Positions 1 to 5,550 of a DNA stretch of 5,550 nucleotides are shown in pieces; position 1 is the first letter of the stretch; each line of letters begins with the position of its first letter. A model generated the notes under the pieces. The model ran no database searches, was not told the origin of the DNA, and saw nothing but the letters and a program-made list of their open reading frames with translations. The position numbers and the translations under genes are program-made. Location of the stretch: the NCBI GenBank assembly GCA_027083115.1, contig JALWQN010000062.1, positions 1 through 5,550 of the forward strand, read 5' to 3'. Origin of the DNA: Desulfurococcales archaeon (lineage in GTDB: Archaea; Thermoproteota; Thermoprotei_A; Sulfolobales; NBVN01).

Positions 1-426
1 AAGAAGCCCGGTAAGTCAGACTTTGAGAGAGAGCTAACTGATGCAGGGAGGTTGGAGGTCTCGTTAGTTGCAAGACTATTTCCTATTAAGCCATCAATAA
101 TTTTCACAAGTCCCCTAAAGAGAGCTACCCAAACAGCAGAAGAAATATCGAGGGCACTAGGTGGGGCTGAATTAAGGGTTAACTGGGCCCTTGAGCCTGA
201 GAGAGCCTCAATTTCTTCACTAAGAGAACTAAATCTACTGAAGTATAGTTCTGCTGTAATAGTAGGTCATGCGCCAAGTATTGAGGAGATAGCTTCAAGC
301 CTTATTGGTGGCTGCAGGATCAAGATGCCGGCCGGAAGCGCTTTAGGACTTGAAATAGATGAACTAGATTTAGGTAGAGGGTTACTTAAATTCTTCATAA
401 CGCCAGAAGTAGCTAGTAGAGCCTAA
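1..426 (+). CDS. SixA-like histidine phosphatase, 5'-truncated by the window edge
   Basis: This is the C-terminal 141 codons of a small histidine phosphatase (phosphoglycerate-mutase-like fold) of the SixA type, a cytoplasmic enzyme that removes phosphate through a phospho-histidine intermediate. The frame is open from base 1, and residues KKPGKSDFERELTDAGR before the TTG at 52 look like the SixA region that follows the catalytic RHG motif ("SD..R.LT..G"), so the TTG at 52 is not the real start. The RHG motif itself, perhaps 10-20 residues further upstream, is off the window. Visible family motifs are SPLKRATQTA (residues 37-46 from the window edge, with the conserved Arg41), VGHAPS with the second catalytic His90 (codon 268-270), and the PAGSALGLEID strand near the C-terminus. 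SixA proteins are usually about 150-165 residues, which fits. The gene converges on herA and shares 4 nt with it. The substrate is unknown; a role in protein dephosphorylation is only an inference from the family name. Confidence 0.85.
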   Translation, partial: KKPGKSDFERELTDAGRLEVSLVARLFPIKPSIIFTSPLKRATQTAEEISRALGGAELRVNWALEPERASISSLRELNLLKYSSAVIVGHAPSIEEIASSLIGGCRIKMPAGSALGLEIDELDLGRGLLKFFITPEVASRA

Positions 427-1994
427 AACCCGAGATCTTCATAAAAGTCCTTTACTTTTTCCTCAGAAGATGCTCTTAACCTAAGCCATTCTTCATGAGC
501 TTTGATGTCAGATCCTCTAATCTTTCTTTCCGCCTTATCAATCTTTACTAGAGCTGGTAAGGCAGTCATCATACCTACAACCACCGCTTCACCAACGTTT
601 AATGATGGAAGCATCTTCATTAGTTCGTCAGAGAGGGTTTCTGAGGCTTTCTGAACATATTTTTGGTCTTCTGGTTCAACTAACCTTAAAATAATCTTGT
701 TGTTTGTCTGAGATAATGCGTCCTCGTCAATATTCTTAGGTCTTTGACTGACTAAAGTCAAGCCGACACCAAATTTTCTGCCTTCTCTGGCTATTCGAGC
801 AGCCACTGATTTTGTGAGTGTTGACTTCATTCTCGGAATAAGGATGTGGGCCTCCTCAACAACAATAAGTACTGGGTGAGGATAACCTGAATCCTTACCT
901 GAAGTTATGTATTTCTTTCTTTCGTTAAGTAACCATGTTAAGTAATGGTAGGTGACTACGTCTGCCACGTCGTAATCGACGCTCCCTAGCTGAAGGACAT
1001 TAGCTTTACCAGGCTCAATGACCGACTCAAGATCAGCTGGTGCTGTAGGGGTAAGTAAATGGCCACCATAATTATCAATTAACTCATCTATTTTATTGAT
1101 GAGATCAATGATTGAGTTAACATCACCTTTGTACTTTTTATCGTCTCTGTAACCCATTAGTCTGTTCTTGAGCTCATCAAGAATATTTTCTGGGTATTTG
1201 TAGGCTTCCGCACTGCCTTTAAGGTCTCTGAATGCCATGCGTAAATACATTCTCTGCTTTGTTGCTTGCTCAGGCAATCTCAACAGATTCGTTAGTTCTG
1301 TAAGCGTGAGCTTAGCTGGATGTATGGCTGGCCGTATTATTCTTGTTTTAGTTTCCCCGGCTATCTGAGAGTATTCTGAGTGCATATCAATCACTAAAGC
1401 AGTTCCTCCTAACTCATTAACTACCCGGTCGAGCAGTACCCCTACAGCATTGGATTTACCGCCCCCTGTTACGGCAAGGATTGCTAAGTGCCTACTGACT
1501 ATTGAGTCGACATTAACGTAGAATGGTACGTTTGGATGATTAACTAAGTGACCGAGCCTAACCCAACCTTTCGTTACGTCCTTAACGAAAATCCTCTTAA
1601 GGACTTCGTCCGAGGCTTCATATACGCTAGCTCCAGGATGAGGAGGGTATCTTGGATACCTAACTTCATCCTCTATTACTAGCGTGTCCAGCCAAGACAG
1701 AAGCCTTGCATAACCAAGCATGTATTCGTGTCTTTCAGCATTGAATACAGATGCTTGTTCAACGACTTCAGGCCTTAAGCTTTCCTCACCAATCATGGGG
1801 TTACCTATTAGTGAGGACTCCACAATCCCTAACACAAACTTCCTTTCACCTTCTTCCTCACCATAATCTATAATGACGTACTCACCAACTCTGGGGGGCC
1901 TGAGTGAAGTAAATATTGCTCTAATACTGCTCGTTTCCCCCACTATCTTACCTAATTCCTTACCTATCATGCTTTCCGCACTTAAGTTATCCAT
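423..1994 (-). CDS. herA: HerA, hexameric DNA translocase/helicase of the HerA-FtsK ATPase superfamily
   Basis: HerA forms a hexameric ring that pumps double-stranded DNA using ATP and drives the NurA nuclease during resection of DNA breaks. The 523 residues match the usual length of about 500. Residues 10-100 form the N-terminal HAS beta-barrel (GKIVGETSS, VGEYVIIDY, LGIVESS). The RecA-like core has Walker A AVTGGGKS at 174-181 (Lys180, Ser181; nt 1452-1475), a strand ending LVIDMHSEYS at 200-209, Walker B LIVVEEAH at 376-383 with probable catalytic Glu381, and the conserved AREGRKFGVGLTLVSQRP at 402-419 carrying the sensor Gln417 and candidate arginine-finger residues. A helical insertion lies around 225-310. 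The first Walker A position is Ala174 instead of Gly. The ATG at 1994 is preferred over Met9 (1970) because GAGGTG sits 8 nt upstream of it. The gene overlaps nurA by 13 nt, implying co-transcription and translational coupling. Function is assigned by family; nothing is missing from the core. Confidence 0.96.
   Translation of the reverse strand: MDNLSAESMIGKELGKIVGETSSIRAIFTSLRPPRVGEYVIIDYGEEEGERKFVLGIVESSLIGNPMIGEESLRPEVVEQASVFNAERHEYMLGYARLLSWLDTLVIEDEVRYPRYPPHPGASVYEASDEVLKRIFVKDVTKGWVRLGHLVNHPNVPFYVNVDSIVSRHLAILAVTGGGKSNAVGVLLDRVVNELGGTALVIDMHSEYSQIAGETKTRIIRPAIHPAKLTLTELTNLLRLPEQATKQRMYLRMAFRDLKGSAEAYKYPENILDELKNRLMGYRDDKKYKGDVNSIIDLINKIDELIDNYGGHLLTPTAPADLESVIEPGKANVLQLGSVDYDVADVVTYHYLTWLLNERKKYITSGKDSGYPHPVLIVVEEAHILIPRMKSTLTKSVAARIAREGRKFGVGLTLVSQRPKNIDEDALSQTNNKIILRLVEPEDQKYVQKASETLSDELMKMLPSLNVGEAVVVGMMTALPALVKIDKAERKIRGSDIKAHEEWLRLRASSEEKVKDFYEDLGF
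448..462 (+). terminator. Possible T-rich archaeal terminator for the phosphatase gene
   Basis: About 20 nt after the phosphatase stop codon the plus strand reads TCCTTTACTTTTTCC, with a run of five T at 456-460. Archaeal transcription commonly ends at T-rich tracts on the non-template strand without a hairpin. The tract lies inside the 3' end of herA on the other strand, where it encodes Lys/Glu-rich codons, so it could be coding coincidence. I see no comparable T tract just downstream of herA on the minus strand. Confidence 0.25.
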
Positions 1995-3169
1995 TCACCC
2001 AACACCTCACGTCCTGTTAGGAAAGCGCTTAAACCTAATCCCCTAATTATCTGAAGCATTGAACTCCTAGGTATTCTGGCCGCTCTATCGACCTCGTAGA
2101 GAGGGTAGGGGTAACCACCTGCAGATATGGTTACTAAGCGATTTATTAATGACTTAATTAATGACTCGCTAATCCGGTCTCCAATGACTGGGATCTCGAC
2201 CTTAATGACAGGGTCACCCTTACTTAGCCTAACATAGGTGACTGCAACATTTAGGTACTTAAAGAAATTGTCCAAACTAAGTACTGGAGGCATCCACTTT
2301 ATCCTCTCGTACTTAGGTGGGTTTATTACTTCAGGAATTACTGGTTTAGAGAACCCAGGCTCGTCCGTTAATGCATTAAACAACATAATGTCCGACGGCA
2401 ACGTTATCCCTAGGGCTTCGCTAAGACTATGGAAGTAGTTTTGTGCTCGGCCCCTTTTGGATACGTAAGCAATTGTTTTACCGCTCAGGAGGGCTGTTGA
2501 GATAAGCTTTCTTAACGCTAGTAGTTTCTCAATATATTCGAGAGTAACTATCTCTGTAATTAGGGAGTCATTTATTGCTTTAAAAGCAGAGATAATTTTT
2601 TGGGTCTGTAAGGGCCTTAACCTGATTTCATTATAGTCTTTTATTGCTGCCTCAAAACAATCATTGAGCTCATCTATTATGTCGTTTCCGAACTTCTCAT
2701 TTACTAACTTAATGGATTCTCTTAGATTTATTGCCTCGCTTCCATGCTGGAGAGGCCTTGGAGCAATGAGTAATGATCTTAGTGACCCATCCGCTAAAAG
2801 AAGCTCTGAACCGCCTAAAATACTAAGTAAGCCAGCCTTAACCTCGAGAATCTCTCTAAGGAGAGATATTCTATCCCTACTTGAGGGCGGCTGCAGAACA
2901 TCCACGTCGGCCAGCCAGAATTCTTTCCCTAATGAGTACTTACCTGCAGAAAAACTGTAAAGTATTGAAACAGCTGATATGGCATATAGAGTGAAGCCCT
3001 GGAACTCCACTGTGCCTTGCCCGCCATCAACTGCTGATAGGGTTATGGAGTTCTCTGGTTTTGGCTCATAGCTAATCCACACATCCATTACGGCCTCAAG
3101 CGCTTCCTTACGTTGGCTTGCCGATAACTTTCTTAAGATATCCTCTCTTTTACGTAGAGCAACCTCCAA
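1982..3169 (-). CDS. nurA: NurA 5'-3' nuclease, partner of HerA
   Basis: NurA is a metal-dependent (Mn2+) single-strand endonuclease and 5'-3' exonuclease with an RNase H-like core. It acts as a dimer docked on the HerA ring and trims the 5' strand at double-strand breaks. The 395-residue protein shows the first catalytic Asp in LSAVDGGQGT (Asp48), candidate acidic residues Glu106/Glu109 on the following helix, the second Asp in LLADGSLRS (Asp127), and the C-terminal GGYPYPLYEVDRAAR (351-365) with Tyr353. In Sulfolobus NurA the catalytic set is D58, E114, D131, Y291 and H299; the residue 8 after Tyr353 is Asp361 where His would be expected. The start is TTG at 3169, the first accepted start codon in the open frame, which begins at 3190. 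It places Asp48 at a normal distance from the N-terminus. The gene lies 7 nt after the rad50 stop and overlaps herA by 13 nt. Identification is firm from motifs and context; the exact start is not. Confidence 0.93.
   Translation of the reverse strand: MEVALRKREDILRKLSASQRKEALEAVMDVWISYEPKPENSITLSAVDGGQGTVEFQGFTLYAISAVSILYSFSAGKYSLGKEFWLADVDVLQPPSSRDRISLLREILEVKAGLLSILGGSELLLADGSLRSLLIAPRPLQHGSEAINLRESIKLVNEKFGNDIIDELNDCFEAAIKDYNEIRLRPLQTQKIISAFKAINDSLITEIVTLEYIEKLLALRKLISTALLSGKTIAYVSKRGRAQNYFHSLSEALGITLPSDIMLFNALTDEPGFSKPVIPEVINPPKYERIKWMPPVLSLDNFFKYLNVAVTYVRLSKGDPVIKVEIPVIGDRISESLIKSLINRLVTISAGGYPYPLYEVDRAARIPRSSMLQIIRGLGLSAFLTGREVLGEWIT
2003..2008 (-). promoter_or_regulatory. Shine-Dalgarno of herA, inside the 3' end of nurA
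   Basis: The minus strand reads GAGGTG, a six-base match to the archaeal anti-Shine-Dalgarno, ending 8 nt before the ATG at 1994. This good spacing supports the long HerA start. It also means herA can recruit ribosomes itself despite overlapping the end of nurA. Confidence 0.7.
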
Positions 3170-3176
3170 AACTTCT

Positions 3177-5550
3177 CTATTCGTAAAGGGTCACCTCCTT
3201 AACCTCTGAAGAACCTTGAACATTCCTTATTTCATACATCGAGTCAGCAGCTTCCTTGACATCATCATCATGAGTTACTATAATTAATTGATTGATGTAC
3301 TCGCCACCCTTGAATTCTTTGAGCACCTCTATAAGCAGCTTCCTTCTTTCGTCATCCAGATATACGGTGGGTTCATCAAGAGCCAAAAAACCTAATCTTC
3401 CACCGCTAACTATCTTATGAAGCGCCAGTAGAGACACTAAGGAAGCAACTACCTGCTCTCCCCCAGAAAGCCCGGAAATCTCTACTTCTTCACCTCCATG
3501 ATGTGGCGACTTAAGAAAGATATTGAATTCCTTATCTACATTAACGTCCGAATACTGTAGGTTGAAGGCATTAAGGTATTCCCTAACTAGTGCCTCAACC
3601 TCCATAGCGTAAGCTTTTCTTAATTCTTGTGGCGCCCTATCTCTATAGACTACGTTAGTCCTTAACCACTTAAGCACTTCAGCCTTAAACCATCCGTCAA
3701 TAACCCTTCTTAAGTCCTCCTGCATGTCAGTAATCTCTTCCTTGAGTGAAGAAAGCCTAGTCTTACGGACCTCATACTCTCTCCCAACTCCAGATAACTG
3801 CTTCTCAACCTCATTTAATTGAGTGGTGAGTGAATCTAGCTTTTCCTGAAGTTCCTCCTTTACCCTAAGTTTCTCAAGAATCACTTTATGAGCTGCCTCC
3901 ATCCTCCCTAACTCACCTATTATCTTAATTTCTTCATCACGAAGATCCTTCAGCTGCCTCTCTATAGCTTCTTTCTGAACCTTAAGATCTTGGATTTCCT
4001 GGAGTCTTTCTACAGAATCCCTTGCTTCCTTTATTGCCTCCTCAATACCTTTACTAAGGTCAAAGATATCTGAAATGGAGCTAACGGCTTTATTAAGCTC
4101 CTCTTCATATGTCTTAATCTTCAGGGCTTTATCAGTAATTTCATTCTTTAAAGCTTCAACTGCTTCCTCACTAACTATCTCCTTAAGGCTTTCTATCTGT
4201 GAGACTTCCTTTAAGGCACTAACCAATTCCTCCTCCTTATTGGTTAGATCTTCTACTTCCTTACTGAGGCTATCTAGCTTGCTCGCTGCTTTATTAACGC
4301 TTTCATTAATTTCCTTTAGCCTTCGTGAAATGTCTTGGGCTTCCATGGCTTTCCTAAGCACATCCTCAGATGTTGAGAGATAAGGAATTAAATCATTTAT
4401 TTGGGCCTCAACCTCTTTGAGTTTCTTCCTTAAATTCTCTGCTTTTTCCTCAGCATCACTGACTCTAACCCTAAGATCCTTCAATTCATTAAGGAACCTC
4501 TTCTTAAGTGCCTCGACATGTTCTTTAGTTAGTGGCTGTCCGCACAGCGGACATCTGCCTCCCATAGAATTGTCTGAGAGTTTAGTGAGGTTGTTTTCCA
4601 GCTCCTTCACTCTCTCAAGCATTCTTGCTTTTGATGCCAATTCCCTATCTATATCGGCCTTAATTTTGTCTTCATTCTCTCTTAATTCATTAATCCTCTC
4701 TCTTAATTCATTAACTAGTTCATTAATGTCTTCAGCCCTAGAACCCAGCTTTAACCTTAGCCTTAAGGCATACTCCTCAATTTCTTTATGAATTTCCTGA
4801 AGCCTCTCCCTCAGGAGTTTTTCCGTAGTCCTTAACTCAGTAAGTCTTGCTTGTGAGGCTTCCCTTGCCACCGATAATTCCTGAATACGTGCCTTAATAT
4901 TCTTTAGAGTCTCCTCAATACCGCTGGCACCAGAGGGGTACTTCAGTCTTAACCCCTTTAATTTACTTAAGGATTCCTCCTGCTTTTTAAGCTCAGACTT
5001 CTTCTTCTCTAATTCGTTCTTTAACTCGGCTACTTTAGTTTCGAGCTCCTTAATTGACTGCAGGATGTTGACTGAATCAGCCTTAGCCTTAATCCTTTCG
5101 TAGTCCCGCATTTCTTTCTGAAGCTCGTCCAACAGTTTAGCTAATTCAGCTTCCTTATTCCGGACTTCATCCAATCTTCTCTTTAAGCTGCTTATTTGTG
5201 CCTGAAGTCCTCCAGCCTTCTTTTCTATATCCTTGAGTCCTTCGAGTCTCTTCTGAATATCTGTTATCTCCTTTCGTAACTCATTACTTTTTAGTGCCAA
5301 GACCTTGATTCTCTCGTCAAGCTCCCTAACTATCGCCTTGAGTGCAACGAATTCTTCTTTCTTATTAAGGATGTCGGTAGCATACTTTCTTATGTTTTTT
5401 CTTAACGAATTTATTGAGGTGTCGGTGGGAGAGACCGAGAGTGCACCGAACTTCTTTGTCGAAATTTCCAGAACATAATCTCCTAGCAGATCCCATAATG
5501 TCTCGTAGGCATCTAGCCCGAAAAGCCTATCAATCAATTCCTTTCTTTCC
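3177..5550 (-). CDS. rad50: Rad50 SMC-like ATPase with zinc hook, N-terminus beyond the window edge
   Basis: Rad50 is the ATPase of the Mre11-Rad50 complex, which binds, tethers and opens DNA double-strand-break ends. The frame is open to the right edge (ERKELIDRLFGLDAYE), a stretch that in Rad50 proteins follows the N-terminal ATPase lobe, so Walker A and the Q-loop are off the window (roughly 140 residues by comparison with Pyrococcus Rad50) and the TTG at 5537 is not the start. Counting from Glu at 5549, 790 residues are visible: a coiled-coil arm at about 65-325, the zinc hook CPLC (Cys333, Cys336; nt 4542-4553), and a returning arm at about 340-615 of nearly equal length, as expected for antiparallel folding. 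The C-terminal ATPase lobe has signature LSGGE at 694-698 (nt 3456-3470), Walker B LALDEP with Asp725-Glu726, D-loop Leu731-Asp732, and H-loop His760 in IVTHDDD. All visible motifs are intact. It is the first gene in the window of the rad50-nurA-herA unit. Confidence 0.96.
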   Translation of the reverse strand, partial: ERKELIDRLFGLDAYETLWDLLGDYVLEISTKKFGALSVSPTDTSINSLRKNIRKYATDILNKKEEFVALKAIVRELDERIKVLALKSNELRKEITDIQKRLEGLKDIEKKAGGLQAQISSLKRRLDEVRNKEAELAKLLDELQKEMRDYERIKAKADSVNILQSIKELETKVAELKNELEKKKSELKKQEESLSKLKGLRLKYPSGASGIEETLKNIKARIQELSVAREASQARLTELRTTEKLLRERLQEIHKEIEEYALRLRLKLGSRAEDINELVNELRERINELRENEDKIKADIDRELASKARMLERVKELENNLTKLSDNSMGGRCPLCGQPLTKEHVEALKKRFLNELKDLRVRVSDAEEKAENLRKKLKEVEAQINDLIPYLSTSEDVLRKAMEAQDISRRLKEINESVNKAASKLDSLSKEVEDLTNKEEELVSALKEVSQIESLKEIVSEEAVEALKNEITDKALKIKTYEEELNKAVSSISDIFDLSKGIEEAIKEARDSVERLQEIQDLKVQKEAIERQLKDLRDEEIKIIGELGRMEAAHKVILEKLRVKEELQEKLDSLTTQLNEVEKQLSGVGREYEVRKTRLSSLKEEITDMQEDLRRVIDGWFKAEVLKWLRTNVVYRDRAPQELRKAYAMEVEALVREYLNAFNLQYSDVNVDKEFNIFLKSPHHGGEEVEISGLSGGEQVVASLVSLLALHKIVSGGRLGFLALDEPTVYLDDERRKLLIEVLKEFKGGEYINQLIIVTHDDDVKEAADSMYEIRNVQGSSEVKEVTLYE
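3191..3198 (-). promoter_or_regulatory. Perfect Shine-Dalgarno-like GGAGGTGA upstream of nurA
   Basis: The minus strand reads AAGGAGGTGA, a full match to the archaeal 16S 3' tail, within the last codons of rad50 (Lys-Glu-Val-Thr). It is the only strong ribosome-binding sequence near the nurA start, but lies 21 nt upstream of the TTG at 3169, further than the usual 5-10 nt. It may recapture ribosomes ending at the rad50 stop (11 nt downstream), indicate a non-standard start nearer to it, or be coding coincidence. Confidence 0.5.
4676..4714. repeat. Tandem heptad duplication within the Rad50 coiled coil
   Basis: The 18-base sequence TCTCTCTTAATTCATTAA occurs at 4676-4693 and again at 4697-4714, a 21-nt period equal to exactly one coiled-coil heptad. 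On the minus strand it encodes the consecutive heptads NELRERI and NELRENE in the first arm of Rad50, shortly before the zinc hook. The near-identity at the nucleotide level, beyond what coiled-coil selection needs, suggests a recent slippage duplication. Confidence 0.7.

Noticed and set aside
52..54. TTG at 52 as the start of the phosphatase gene.
   Set aside because: The frame stays open to base 1 and the preceding residues (SDFERELTDAG) match the conserved SixA N-terminal region, so the gene begins off the window.
1968..1970. Met9 of HerA (ATG at 1970) as the start, which would remove the overlap with nurA.
   Set aside because: The ATG at 1994 has a well-spaced GAGGTG, while Met9 has only a weak GGAAAG very close to it; the overlap is ordinary in compact archaeal operons.
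2238..2438. Plus-strand open frame of 66 codons.
   Set aside because: It lies wholly antisense to nurA, resembles no family and has no convincing ribosome-binding site.
2664..2960. Plus-strand open frame of 98 codons.
   Set aside because: Antisense to nurA, Ser/Leu-rich composition expected from reading its reverse complement, and no recognisable domain.
3170..3176. A promoter or small RNA between rad50 and nurA.
   Set aside because: The gap is only 7 nt, and I see no TATA-box/BRE-like element directly upstream that stands out from the coding sequence.
4075..4791. Two plus-strand open frames (4075-4383 and 4417-4791), hydrophobic and Ser/Leu-rich, looking like membrane proteins.
   Set aside because: They are the reverse complement of the Glu/Lys/Leu-rich Rad50 coiled coil; GAG, AAG and CTT codons read backwards give Leu and Ser runs, a well-known artefact.
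5535..5537. TTG at 5537 as the start of rad50.
   Set aside because: The frame continues to the edge with ERKE, and a Rad50 lacking Walker A would be non-functional; the visible part starts well inside the protein.
423..5550. A new defence system built around HerA (for example HerA with a Sir2 or DUF4297 partner).
   Set aside because: The neighbours are NurA and a canonical Rad50 with intact motifs, so this is the housekeeping archaeal resection machinery, not a HerA-based antiphage module.

Overview
The window is a nearly gap-free stretch of what looks like an archaeal chromosome, most likely from a thermophilic member of the Thermoproteota (crenarchaeal type). Three things point there. It carries a Rad50–NurA–HerA set, a combination typical of archaea and especially hyperthermophiles. 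Its Shine-Dalgarno sequences match the archaeal 16S tail (GGAGGTGA, GAGGTG). Its proteins are rich in Glu, Lys and Arg and poor in Cys, and AGA/AGG and TTA codons are common. I cannot name a genus from the sequence alone.

Layout: positions 1-426 (+) hold the 3' part of a SixA-like histidine phosphatase whose start lies left of the window. Everything from 423 to the right edge is read on the minus strand as one tight transcription unit, in the order rad50 (5550 to 3177, start beyond the right edge), nurA (3169 to 1982), herA (1994 to 423). The rad50–nurA gap is 7 nt, nurA and herA overlap by 13 nt, and herA overlaps the convergent phosphatase gene by 4 nt. The 7 nt at 3170-3176 are the only bases not assigned to a protein, so there is no room for an RNA gene, CRISPR array or insertion element, and I see none.

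Function: the operon encodes the archaeal DNA double-strand-break end-resection machinery. Rad50 (with Mre11, whose gene is not in the window and may lie just beyond the right edge) recognises and tethers ends. The hexameric ATP-driven translocase HerA and the dimeric nuclease NurA then degrade the 5' strand, leaving a 3' overhang for the recombinase RadA. This is a known system, not a new one. The points worth a second look are the gene order, the awkward nurA start (TTG with a perfect but far-upstream Shine-Dalgarno), an apparent His-to-Asp change at a NurA active-site position, and the interlocked stop codons of herA and the phosphatase gene.
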